This document shows positions 16,104 through 24,827 of a stretch of DNA of 64,000 nucleotides, piece by piece. A program made the position numbers and the translations under genes. This stretch comes from Methylobacillus methanolivorans. Its GTDB lineage: Bacteria; Pseudomonadota; Gammaproteobacteria; Burkholderiales; Methylophilaceae. The notes below the pieces were generated by a model that worked only from the letters and a program-made list of their open reading frames with translations, did not search any database and was not told the origin of the DNA. Numbering within the stretch: position 1 is the stretch's first letter; each line of letters starts with the position of its first letter. Location of the stretch: positions 210,570 to 274,569 of the forward strand of contig NZ_JAJAVF010000002.1 in the NCBI RefSeq assembly GCF_020531845.1, read 5' to 3'.

Positions 16104-17393
16104 ATGCAAGAAATCTCCAAGTCCAGCAAGCTCAATAACGTGTGCTACGACATCCGTGGCCCGGTGCTGGATCGAGCGCGTGCAATGGAGGAGGATGGTC
16201 ACCGCATTATCAAGCTCAATATCGGTAACCCTGCGCCTTTCGGTTTTGCTGCACCAGAGGAAATCCTGCAGGACGTGATCCGTAACATGGACTCTGCTTC
16301 TGGCTATACCGATTCCAAGGGCTTGTTCGCTGCACGCAAGGCGATCATGCACTACACCCAGCAAAAGAATATTCAGGGTGTAACCATTGATGACATCATC
16401 ATCGGTAATGGTGTTTCCGAACTTATCGTCATGGCCATGCAGGCTTTGCTGAACAATGGCGACCAGGTATTGGTGCCGATGCCGGATTATCCATTATGGA
16501 CGGCTGCCGTGAACTTAGCCGGTGGTACAGCGCGCCATTATGTGTGCGATGAGCAGACTGGCTGGCTGCCTGATCTCAAGGATATCGAAAACAAGATCAC
16601 TGCCAATACCCGCGGTATTGTGCTGATCAACCCGAACAACCCCACCGGCGCCTTGTACCCCAAAGAAACCCTGGAAGGCATTATCGAGATTGCGCGCCAC
16701 CACGGCCTGGTGATTTTCGCTGACGAAATTTACGACAAGGTGCTGTTCGATGGTAATACGCATACCTCCGTGGCATCGCTGGCCGATGACGTGTTGTTTA
16801 TTACCTTTAATGGCTTGTCCAAGAATTACCGTACCTGCGGGTATCGTGCTGGCTGGTTGGTGATCTCGGGCGAAAAACGCCATGCCAAGGATTACATCGA
16901 GGGCCTGAATATGCTGGCCTCGATGCGTCTTTGTGCCAACGTGCCTGGGCAATTGGCTATCCAGACCGCACTGGGTGGCTACCAGAGCATCAATGACTTG
17001 GTGGCACCAACTGGGCGCTTGTGCAAGCAGCGCGATCTTGCCTACAAGATGTTGACAGATATTCCCGGGGTTAGCTGCGTCAAGCCCAAGGCTGGCCTTT
17101 ACTTGTTCCCGCGCCTTGACCCCAAGATATACCCAATTGAAGACGACCAGCAGTTCATCCTGGATTTATTGCTGGAGGAAAAAGTCTTGCTAGTACAGGG
17201 CTCTGGCTTCAACTGGCATGCGCCTGACCATTTCCGCGTGGTGTTCCTGCCGAATGTGGATGATCTCACCGAGGCATTCACCCGGATTGCCCGCTTCCTG
17301 GAAAATTATCGCAAGCAGCACAGCACGCTCACGGTGGTAGATGGCAAAGCTGCAAAAGAATTACAAGCAAAGCCACACAATGCAACTGCATGA
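16104..17393 (+). CDS. alaA: Glutamate-pyruvate aminotransferase (AlaA/YfbQ type)
   Basis: A 429-residue fold-type I aminotransferase. It has the N-terminal YDIRGPVLDRA block typical of AlaA, LNIGNPAPFGF, the substrate loop PMPDYPLWTAAV, NPNNPTGALY, and the PLP lysine in NGLSKNYRTCGYRAGW. It makes alanine from pyruvate and glutamate. The C-terminus is about 20 residues longer than E. coli AlaA. The gene lies 44 bases before hom, so it probably shares the hom-thrC transcript, as is common in betaproteobacteria. Confidence 0.9.
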   Translation: MQEISKSSKLNNVCYDIRGPVLDRARAMEEDGHRIIKLNIGNPAPFGFAAPEEILQDVIRNMDSASGYTDSKGLFAARKAIMHYTQQKNIQGVTIDDIIIGNGVSELIVMAMQALLNNGDQVLVPMPDYPLWTAAVNLAGGTARHYVCDEQTGWLPDLKDIENKITANTRGIVLINPNNPTGALYPKETLEGIIEIARHHGLVIFADEIYDKVLFDGNTHTSVASLADDVLFITFNGLSKNYRTCGYRAGWLVISGEKRHAKDYIEGLNMLASMRLCANVPGQLAIQTALGGYQSINDLVAPTGRLCKQRDLAYKMLTDIPGVSCVKPKAGLYLFPRLDPKIYPIEDDQQFILDLLLEEKVLLVQGSGFNWHAPDHFRVVFLPNVDDLTEAFTRIARFLENYRKQHSTLTVVDGKAAKELQAKPHNATA

Positions 17394-17437
17394 TGTGGCT
17401 GATCTATAAGATTGAAAAGCAACAAACTGGAAACTGA

Positions 17438-18751
17438 ATGAAACCCATCAATGTTGGCCTGCTCGGCATCGGTACTGTCGGTGGCGGTACCTATACTGTT
17501 TTAACCCGTAACCAGGAAGAAATCGCACGCCGTGCTGGACGCCCAATCGCTATTACCCGTGTTGCAGATCGTGATCTGGAGCTGGCGCGCCAGGTGACTG
17601 GTGGAAAAATTGATGTCACCGACGATGCTTTTGCCATCGTTTCTGATCCTGCGATTGATATTGTTGTTGAACTGATCGGTGGCTACACCGTGGCGCGTGA
17701 GCTGGTGCTAAAGGCCATTGAGAATGGCAAGCACGTGGTGACAGCCAACAAGGCCTTGATTGCCCTGCATGGCAACGAAATTTTTGCCGCTGCGCAGAAA
17801 AAAGGCGTCATTGTTGCCTTTGAAGCTGCCGTGGCTGGCGGTATTCCCATCATCAAGGCCGTGCGCGAAGGCCTAGCCGCCAATCGCATTGAGTGGATTG
17901 CCGGCATCATCAATGGCACGACTAACTTCATCCTCTCGGAAATGCGTGAAAAGGGCTTGGCTTTTGCTGATGTGCTCAAGGAAGCCCAACGCCTGGGCTA
18001 TGCCGAGGCAGACCCGACTTTCGATGTCGAAGGCATTGATGCTGCGCACAAGCTCATGATCCTCGCCTCCATTGGCTTTGGTATTCCGGTGCAATTCGAC
18101 AAGGCTTATGTCGAGGGCATCACGAAGCTGGATGCCGTAGATATCCGTTACGCTGAAGAGTTGGGTTACCGCGTCAAGCTGCTTGGTATTACCAAGCGAA
18201 CCGACAAGGGTGTGGAGTTGCGTGTACACCCAACCCTGATCCCGGAAAAGCGCTTGATTGCCAATGTGAATGGTGCAATGAATGCTGTGCTGGTCAAGGG
18301 TGATGCCGTTGGCCCTACCTTGTATTATGGCGCCGGTGCCGGTGCCGAGCCAACCGCGAGTGCCGTGGTGGCCGACCTGGTTGATGTCACGCGTACGCAC
18401 ACCGTGGATGCGCACCAGCGCGTGCCGCACCTGGCTTTCCAGCCCGATCGCCTGGTAGACCTGCCCATCCTGCCTATCAGCGAGGTCAGCAGCGCTTATT
18501 ACCTGCGCCTGCGCGCACTGGACAAGCCCGGCGTGCTTGCCGACGTGACCCGCATCCTCGGTGATCGTGAAATCTCCATCGATGCCATGATCCAGAAAGA
18601 GCCGCAAGAAGGCGAAGACCAGGCCGACATCATCATTCTCACCCACGTCACGGTCGAGAAAAACATCGATGATGCCATTGCCGCCATCGAGGCATTGCCT
18701 GCCATTTCCGGCAAGGTGACCCGTTTGCGCATGGAAGAACTAAGCCGATAA
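17438..18751 (+). CDS. hom: Homoserine dehydrogenase
   Basis: A 437-residue cytoplasmic enzyme reducing aspartate semialdehyde to homoserine. Visible parts are the dinucleotide-binding start GLLGIGTVGGGTYTVL, the substrate domain (VVTANKALIA, EAAVAGGIPIIKAVREGL, GIINGTTNFILS) and a C-terminal ACT domain (about 350-430, YYLRLRALDKPGVLADVTRIL) for threonine feedback. It is monofunctional, without an aspartokinase part. It is followed at once by thrC. Confidence 0.97.
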   Translation: MKPINVGLLGIGTVGGGTYTVLTRNQEEIARRAGRPIAITRVADRDLELARQVTGGKIDVTDDAFAIVSDPAIDIVVELIGGYTVARELVLKAIENGKHVVTANKALIALHGNEIFAAAQKKGVIVAFEAAVAGGIPIIKAVREGLAANRIEWIAGIINGTTNFILSEMREKGLAFADVLKEAQRLGYAEADPTFDVEGIDAAHKLMILASIGFGIPVQFDKAYVEGITKLDAVDIRYAEELGYRVKLLGITKRTDKGVELRVHPTLIPEKRLIANVNGAMNAVLVKGDAVGPTLYYGAGAGAEPTASAVVADLVDVTRTHTVDAHQRVPHLAFQPDRLVDLPILPISEVSSAYYLRLRALDKPGVLADVTRILGDREISIDAMIQKEPQEGEDQADIIILTHVTVEKNIDDAIAAIEALPAISGKVTRLRMEELSR

Positions 18752-18766
18752 TTTGAGGAAAGGATT

Positions 18767-18790
18767 GCAGGCAGGCGTAGCGCCTCCTGC
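18767..18790 (+). promoter_or_regulatory. Hairpin between hom and thrC
   Basis: GCAGG-C-AGGCG, loop TAG, CGCCT-CCTGC makes a 10-bp stem with one bulged C, ending 10 bases before the thrC ATG. It has no T-run. It would cover the place where a thrC ribosome site is expected and could set the hom/thrC translation ratio. Confidence 0.5.
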
Positions 18791-18800
18791 ATCAGTTGCA

Positions 18801-20228
18801 ATGAAATACATTTCCACCCGCGGGCAATCGCCTGCACTGACATTCTCTGAAATCCTGCTCGGCGGCCTGGCGCCGGACGGCGGCCTGTATTTGCCCGAGC
18901 AATATCCGCAATTCAGCGCTGAAGACTTGAGCGCCATGCGCGGCATGAATTACCGCGACCTGGCATTCACCATTCTTTCTCGCCTGGTGGATGATATTCC
19001 TGCCGCAGACCTGCGCAGCATCGTCGACAAGACCTATCGCGCCGATGTCTATGCTTATGCGCGTCCCGGCCAGGATGCCGAGGACATCACGCCTATTCTC
19101 AAGCTGGAAGATGACCTGTACCTGCTTTCCCTGTCCAATGGCCCGACCCTGGCGTTCAAGGACATGGCCATGCAACTGCTGGGCAATTTGTTCGAATATG
19201 TGCTGGCGCAGAAGGGTGAGACCACCAATATCCTGGGGGCAACCTCCGGCGATACCGGTTCTGCCGCCGAATACGCCATGCGCGGTAAGCAGGGCGTCAA
19301 GGTATTCATGCTCTCTCCGCACCAGAAAATGAGCCGTTTCCAGACTGCGCAGATGTTCAGCCTGCAGGACGACAATATCTTCAACATCGCGGTTAAGGGC
19401 GTGTTCGACGACTGCCAAGACATCGTCAAGGCCGTTTCCAACGACCATGCCTTCAAGGCCAACAACAAGATAGGCGCAGTGAATTCCATCAACTGGGCAC
19501 GCGTGGCGGCCCAGGTGGTGTATTACTTCAAGGGTTATTTTGCCGTGACCGCCGACAATGCTCAGAGGGTCAGCTTTGCTGTGCCGTCAGGGAATTTTGG
19601 CAATGTCTGTGCTGGGCATATTGCACGCATGATGGGTCTGCCTATCGCCAAGCTGGTGGTAGCGACCAATGAGAACGACGTACTGGATGAATTCTTCAAG
19701 ACCGGTGTTTACCGTCCGCGCGGCTCTGCCAATACCTACCATACTTCCAGCCCGTCAATGGACATTTCCAAGGCCTCTAATTTCGAGCGTTTCGTGTTCG
19801 ACTTGGTTGGGCGGGATGCCGCTAAAGTGCGCGAGCTATGGAGCAAGGTAGATGCAGGCGGCAGTTTCGACCTTAATGAAGGCGGCTGGTTTGCCAAGGC
19901 AGCTGATTATGGTTTTGTCTCAGGCAGTAGCAACCATGCGCATCGCATGCAGACTATCCGGGCGACCCAAGAGCGCTATCAGGTGACTATTGATACGCAT
20001 ACGGCGGATGGCCTCAAGGTGGCCTTGGAGCATCGCGAAGCAGGTATTCCCATGCTGGTGCTGGAAACCGCACTACCAGCCAAGTTCGAGGATGCCATTG
20101 TCGAAGCGCTTGGCCAAAAACCTGAGCGCCCGCAAAGCCTTGAAGGCCTGGAAGCTTTGCCTCAACGCTTTGAAGTGATGGATGCGGATGCTGCAGCCAT
20201 CAAGCAATTTATTGTTGACCACATCTAG
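18801..20228 (+). CDS. thrC: Threonine synthase
   Basis: A 475-residue PLP enzyme (fold type II) that converts O-phosphohomoserine to threonine. It has the canonical start MKYISTRGQSPALTFSE, the PLP lysine in GPTLAFKDMAMQLLG, and the glycine-rich loop LGATSGDTGSAAEYAM. Length and motifs fit the long ThrC class of proteobacteria. A TTG at 18753 would extend the frame by 16 unconserved residues spanning a hairpin, so ATG 18801 is preferred even though no clear ribosome site precedes it. Confidence 0.95.
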   Translation: MKYISTRGQSPALTFSEILLGGLAPDGGLYLPEQYPQFSAEDLSAMRGMNYRDLAFTILSRLVDDIPAADLRSIVDKTYRADVYAYARPGQDAEDITPILKLEDDLYLLSLSNGPTLAFKDMAMQLLGNLFEYVLAQKGETTNILGATSGDTGSAAEYAMRGKQGVKVFMLSPHQKMSRFQTAQMFSLQDDNIFNIAVKGVFDDCQDIVKAVSNDHAFKANNKIGAVNSINWARVAAQVVYYFKGYFAVTADNAQRVSFAVPSGNFGNVCAGHIARMMGLPIAKLVVATNENDVLDEFFKTGVYRPRGSANTYHTSSPSMDISKASNFERFVFDLVGRDAAKVRELWSKVDAGGSFDLNEGGWFAKAADYGFVSGSSNHAHRMQTIRATQERYQVTIDTHTADGLKVALEHREAGIPMLVLETALPAKFEDAIVEALGQKPERPQSLEGLEALPQRFEVMDADAAAIKQFIVDHI

Positions 20229-20243
20229 CCCCGGGGAGAATCC

Positions 20244-21038
<795 letters not shown>

Positions 21039-21161
21039 TTTTTAGTGTTGAAATCATGATGCTATCTTTCCTTCATGCTGTTTTCATGTAGGCGTTAATT
21101 GTTGCGCCCCGATAATCCAGTATCAATCTGCCCGCTTCACTATTCACTATCGTAGTTATTC

Positions 21162-23036
21162 ATGCTTCCTCAACATCACCACTCTGTGCCGCCCAGATTA
21201 AGGATGGCGCACATTATTGCCGTTGGCCTTGCCCTGTTGGTGGCTACTGTGACCTTGATCAGCATGGAGTATGCATCGCTTCGTCATAACATGACGAATA
21301 CCATGCAGGTTCAGATGCACATCATGGCAAGTAATCTTGCGCGATCATTGCTGCACGGTGAACGCGTGGAAGCCAATGAGGTATTAGCCAGTTTGGCGGA
21401 TGCTCCCGAAATAGATGCCGCTGTGTTGTATGACATGCACAAAAACCAGTTTGCTGAGTATGCCAGACGTGGAAGCTTGCCTCACGCGCCTAAGGTACGG
21501 ATCAAGACGCAAGCACAACACCAGACTGACTTGCACAAAAGCGAAATATGGCAACCCGTCATCTATGGTGACATGCAAGTGGGAATGCTGTACATGCGAT
21601 CCAATATGAAAGGCTTGTATCGCCAATTACTTTGGTATATCGGCACTACTGTCACGGTCATGCTGGTGACCTTGTTCGCTGCCGCGTTGCTGTTGAGTCG
21701 ATTGCAACGGGCGATGCTGAAGGCCGAGGAGCGAGCAGGTTTTCTGGCCAATTATGACACGGTGACTGATCTGCCAAATCGGCATGCTTTCAATGGACGT
21801 TTTCATTCACTGCTGGAAAATGCCCGCCAGCGCAATACGGTACTTGCTTTGCTGGTATTCGACCTGGATGATTTCAAGGTGATTAACGATACTTTGGGGC
21901 ACGATGTGGGGGACAAGCTTTTGCATCTTGTAGCCCAGCGCCTGGTATCTGCTGCTGGAGGTAAAGACACGGTTTATCGCGTGGGTGGCGATGAGTTTGC
22001 CATGATCCTTGACCAGCCGGCAGATGTTGAGAATGTTGATGCTGTTGCCAACCGGTTTATCCGTACATTGGCGCAACCTATCATACTGAATGACCGGAAT
22101 TTCTATATCGGTGTCAGTATTGGCGCCAGTCTCTACCCATATGATGGAGAAGATGCTGCCCATTTGCTACGCGATGCTGATGCTGCGATGTACTACGCCA
22201 AGAGCCGCGGCAAGAATAATTTCCAGATGTTCTCGGCAGAAATGCATCACAAAAGCTCAACACGCTTGATTCTCGAAACAGAAATGCGCGTTGCTTTGGA
22301 AGAGAGGCAATTCGAGCTTTACTATCAACCACAGTATAGCTTGCCAGATCAAACACTAGTGGGTGTAGAGGCTTTGATACGCTGGCATCATCCTCAGCGC
22401 GGCATGTTGCATCCTAGCAGCTTTATTCCTGTGGCCGAGGAAACTGGTCTAATTGTGCGTATTGGCGAATGGGCGCTGGAAGAAGCTTGCAAGCAGGCAA
22501 TGGAGTGGAAGAGCCTGGGAGCTACTCTACGCATGAGTGTCAACCTTTCTGGTCGCCAGTTTCGTCAGGAGTCTCTGGTGAATACAGTCACCAAGATTAT
22601 TGAGCAAACTGGCATGGACAGTAGTCTGCTTGAGTTGGAAATTACTGAAACGGTACTCATGGAAGATGCGGAGACGACGATTACTCGCTTGGCAGACTTA
22701 AAATCCATGGGCGTGCACCTGGCGATCGACGACTTTGGTACGGGTTATTCTTCCATGGCGTATCTTAAGCGCTTTCCAGTCAGCCGACTCAAGATTGATC
22801 GTAGCTTTATCCGCGATATTCCACGTGATGCCGATGATGTGGCGATTACCACTGCCACCATCCAGATGGCGCATAGCTTGAAGCTTGAGGTGGTTGCAGA
22901 AGGGGTGGAAACCAAGGCGCAGTTGCAGTTCCTGCTTGAGCAGGGTAGCGACATGGTGCAAGGCTATTTGTTCAGTCATCCAGTGGATGCACAACATATG
23001 ACTGAAATGGTATTGACGGGAAAATGCAAGGTGTAA
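21162..23036 (+). CDS. Membrane GGDEF-EAL protein with periplasmic sensor
   Basis: A 624-residue inner membrane signalling protein. TM1 is near 15-36 and TM2 near 165-186, enclosing a periplasmic domain of about 130 residues that looks like CHASE8. The GGDEF domain (about 205-365) keeps VGGDEF and could make cyclic di-GMP. The EAL domain (about 385-620) keeps EALIRWHHP, NLSGRQF, ELEITE and DDFGTGYSS, so phosphodiesterase activity is expected; many such dual proteins act mainly as phosphodiesterases. It stands alone, 123 bases after thyA. The signal sensed is unknown. Confidence 0.92.
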   Translation: MLPQHHHSVPPRLRMAHIIAVGLALLVATVTLISMEYASLRHNMTNTMQVQMHIMASNLARSLLHGERVEANEVLASLADAPEIDAAVLYDMHKNQFAEYARRGSLPHAPKVRIKTQAQHQTDLHKSEIWQPVIYGDMQVGMLYMRSNMKGLYRQLLWYIGTTVTVMLVTLFAAALLLSRLQRAMLKAEERAGFLANYDTVTDLPNRHAFNGRFHSLLENARQRNTVLALLVFDLDDFKVINDTLGHDVGDKLLHLVAQRLVSAAGGKDTVYRVGGDEFAMILDQPADVENVDAVANRFIRTLAQPIILNDRNFYIGVSIGASLYPYDGEDAAHLLRDADAAMYYAKSRGKNNFQMFSAEMHHKSSTRLILETEMRVALEERQFELYYQPQYSLPDQTLVGVEALIRWHHPQRGMLHPSSFIPVAEETGLIVRIGEWALEEACKQAMEWKSLGATLRMSVNLSGRQFRQESLVNTVTKIIEQTGMDSSLLELEITETVLMEDAETTITRLADLKSMGVHLAIDDFGTGYSSMAYLKRFPVSRLKIDRSFIRDIPRDADDVAITTATIQMAHSLKLEVVAEGVETKAQLQFLLEQGSDMVQGYLFSHPVDAQHMTEMVLTGKCKV

Positions 23037-23132
23037 ATTGTGTGTTTATCCTTATGTATTATGGGATTTTTTCCCGATTTTTGTTTGTTCAGCTATAATT
23101 GCCACCATTCATCACTATAATGGAGATCAATA

Positions 23133-23657
23133 ATGACAAAAATCGTAGTTGGTATCAGTACATTGGCTTTAGTCTTATCCAGTGGTTTTGCATTGGCAGA
23201 CCATCATTTCCCCAAGGGTAAGGTAAGCTTGGAAACTTGTTTGCAAGCTGCGCTTAAAGCTAAATCTGGCAATGTAGTTAAGGTTGAATACAAGCTGGAA
23301 GGTAAGACTCCCATGTACGAATTTGACATTGAGACGAGTGATGGCAATGCTTGGGATGTAGAATGTGATGCAAACACTGGTAAGGTAGTGGAAGTAGAGC
23401 AAGAAGTTGATTCTGCCGATCATCCATTATTCAAGGCCAAACAAAAGGTGAGCGAGGCAGATGCACGTAAGACAGCATTGGCCGCTTATCCCGGTGAAAT
23501 TGTAGAAGTAGAATATGAAATCGAACCAGATGGCGCAGCATCCTATGAGTTTGATATCAAGACCAAAGATGGCAAGGAATTCAAGGTTGAAGTGGATGCT
23601 ACCACTGGCAAAATCGTAGAAGCTAACCAAGAGTTCTACCAGATTGGCAAAGAATAA
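23133..23657 (+). CDS. Secreted double-PepSY-domain protein
   Basis: A 174-residue protein with a Sec signal peptide (cleavage likely after GFALA) and two PepSY repeats, about 30-92 and 104-165. Each ends in the pattern YEFDI-T-DG...V-VDA-TGK-VE. It is strongly acidic. PepSY domains are often periplasmic and linked to protease inhibition or metal binding, but the function here is unknown. The gene has its own terminator. An anti-parallel duplication within the gene is evident from the repeated motif. Confidence 0.88.
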   Translation: MTKIVVGISTLALVLSSGFALADHHFPKGKVSLETCLQAALKAKSGNVVKVEYKLEGKTPMYEFDIETSDGNAWDVECDANTGKVVEVEQEVDSADHPLFKAKQKVSEADARKTALAAYPGEIVEVEYEIEPDGAASYEFDIKTKDGKEFKVEVDATTGKIVEANQEFYQIGKE

Positions 23658-23690
23658 TCAGTTTAGGTTTTGACTGGACGGACAGTCGAC

Positions 23691-23716
23691 AACGCTCCTT
23701 CGGGGGCGTTTTTTTT
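23691..23716 (+). terminator. Rho-independent terminator after the PepSY gene
   Basis: AACGCTCC, loop TTCG, GGGGCGTT, then a T-run. The UUCG tetraloop makes it very stable. Confidence 0.9.
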
Positions 23717-23816
23717 GTCCATTGATTATGTTGTCCTATCCAAGGGTATACCTTTATTTATTGTCTATGTTGCCGTTAATAAAGTGTATTGATTGTTATG
23801 AATTGGAACCGTGTCT

Positions 23817-24014
23817 ATGGATGTAACTGCTATTGCCAGCGTTGCCACTGATCTTGCAGCCACGCGCTTGCAGCAGGAGGTGAGTACGACTGTATTGAAA
23901 AAAACGATGGATATTAGTTCAGCCAATGCTCTGGCTTTGTTGCAAGCCTTACCATCTCCGCCGGCTGCCAGCTTGCCTGAACATTTGGGGCAAAATATTA
24001 ATACGACAGCCTAG
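23817..24014 (+). CDS. YjfB-like small putative motility protein
   Basis: A 65-residue protein starting MDVTAIASVATDLAATRLQQEV, with VLKKTMDISSANALALLQALP, the pattern of the YjfB family (named putative motility proteins). An in-frame GTG at 23811 is less likely than ATG 23817, which has GGAA at a good distance. There are no flagellar genes in the window. A strong terminator follows. Function is not established for the family. Confidence 0.75.
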   Translation: MDVTAIASVATDLAATRLQQEVSTTVLKKTMDISSANALALLQALPSPPAASLPEHLGQNINTTA

Positions 24015-24051
24015 GAAGATAGCGTGATTGGTATCGCTAGGTAGATAAAAT

Positions 24052-24080
24052 AAAGCCCCGTAAATACGGGGCTTTATTTT
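24052..24080 (+). terminator. Rho-independent terminator after the YjfB-like gene
   Basis: AAAGCCCCGTA, loop AA, TACGGGGCTTT, then ATTTTT. The stem is 11 bp. Confidence 0.9.
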
Positions 24081-24085
24081 TGAAT

Positions 24086-24121
24086 AAAAAAAACAGACCT
24101 TCTCGGGGAGGATAAAGGCCT
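24086..24121 (-). terminator. Terminator for the minus-strand envelope gene
   Basis: On the minus strand AGGCCTT and AAGGTCT (one G-U pair) close a 13-base loop and are followed by G and eight T. It lies 31 bases after the stop at 24152. Confidence 0.6.
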
Positions 24122-24151
24122 GCTATGAGGAGCTTGGAGACTCAATGCATG

Positions 24152-24598
24152 CTATGCACTAACTAACCGTCCACTCTTGAGTCTGACATTGTCTCCTACA
24201 GAGTAGCGCGGTGTACTGTATTGTGTAATGGTGTGAAGCAGACCATTACCCATCTTGATCTTGATCAGATAAGTTGCCTCAGAAGTTTTTTCACTGACTT
24301 GATAATTCTTCATTTTGTTTTCAAAAGAGCGGATCGATACCACGATGCCACAATCTGAGCATGCGCCAAGACTCGCGCCATTCTCACGGGGGGAGCGGTC
24401 TTTTGCCTGATTAAGCGTATTGCTAATCACCATTGCTGCATTTGGGTCAGTAATCAACTCCTGTGCAAGGTCAGGACGATATGTGTGAGCGACTGGAATA
24501 AGCCCGGTGATGGCAGCGCTACCAACTAGGCTGAATATGGTCAAAGCCGTTGCAGCGACGAGGACCATTGGATGTGTTTTTTTAATATTGGATTGCAT
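24152..24598 (-). CDS. Membrane-anchored SlyB-like envelope protein, predicted GlrR target
   Basis: A 148-residue protein. One hydrophobic anchor lies near residues 11-35 (MVLVAATALTIFSLVGSAAITG). The exported C-terminal part contains ACSDCGIVVSI, LIKIKMGNGLLHTI and YSVGDNVRL, resembling the last part of SlyB-type glycine-zipper lipoproteins but without the glycine zipper repeats. An alternative start is ATG 24610; the TTG at 24679 that opens the frame lies inside a predicted -24 box and is not used here. It follows glrR on the same strand behind its own sigma-54 promoter. An envelope stress role is inferred. Confidence 0.7.
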   Translation of the reverse strand: MQSNIKKTHPMVLVAATALTIFSLVGSAAITGLIPVAHTYRPDLAQELITDPNAAMVISNTLNQAKDRSPRENGASLGACSDCGIVVSIRSFENKMKNYQVSEKTSEATYLIKIKMGNGLLHTITQYSTPRYSVGDNVRLKSGRLVSA

Positions 24599-24663
24599 AT
24601 CTTCGTACATCTCCGACTTGGTTTTACTTGGTGTTTGCAGCCGAAATATTTGATTAATATATA

Positions 24664-24679
24664 GCGAAGAGTGTGCCAA
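24664..24679 (-). promoter_or_regulatory. Sigma-54 promoter for the envelope protein gene
   Basis: On the minus strand the bases read TTGGCACACTCTTCGC, with the invariant GG and GC separated by 10 bases and TTGGCAC matching the -24 consensus exactly. The -12 half is weaker (TTCGC). The start point would be near 24652, 50 bases before the coding start. Confidence 0.65.
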
Positions 24680-24732
24680 CTTTAATTAATTATTTTAAAT
24701 CAATGAGATATGGTTATTTTTAAGACATTGTT

Positions 24733-24774
24733 AATCATGCAATCTGTCTCAAAAGTGAGACAGATTGCATGATT
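24733..24774. repeat. 18-bp perfect inverted repeat containing TGTC-N10-GACA
   Basis: Two perfectly complementary 18-base arms (24733-24750 and 24757-24774) surround AAAAGT. Within it TGTC (24745-24748) and GACA (24759-24762) are spaced by exactly 10 bases, the form of GlrR (QseF) sites in enterobacteria. The centre lies about 100 bases before the sigma-54 start point predicted at 24652. A T-run on the plus side also makes it terminator-like for plus-strand transcripts. Confidence 0.7.
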
Positions 24775-24801
24775 TTTTATTAACGTATTGAATTTTAATG
24801 G

Positions 24802-24827
24802 AAAAATACGTCTCCGAAGAGAGACGT
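24802..24827 (-). terminator. Terminator after glrR
   Basis: On the minus strand ACGTCTC, loop TCTTCG, GAGACGT, then A and five T. The stem begins at the glrR stop codon. Confidence 0.75.

Noticed and set aside
17873..18646. 257-residue open frame antisense to hom
   Set aside because: Hom is certain in the other strand and the antisense frame has no recognisable domain or ribosome site.
24733..24774. The palindrome as a simple terminator
   Set aside because: It has a T-run only on the plus side, where no gene precedes it, while the minus-strand glrR gene has its own terminator.
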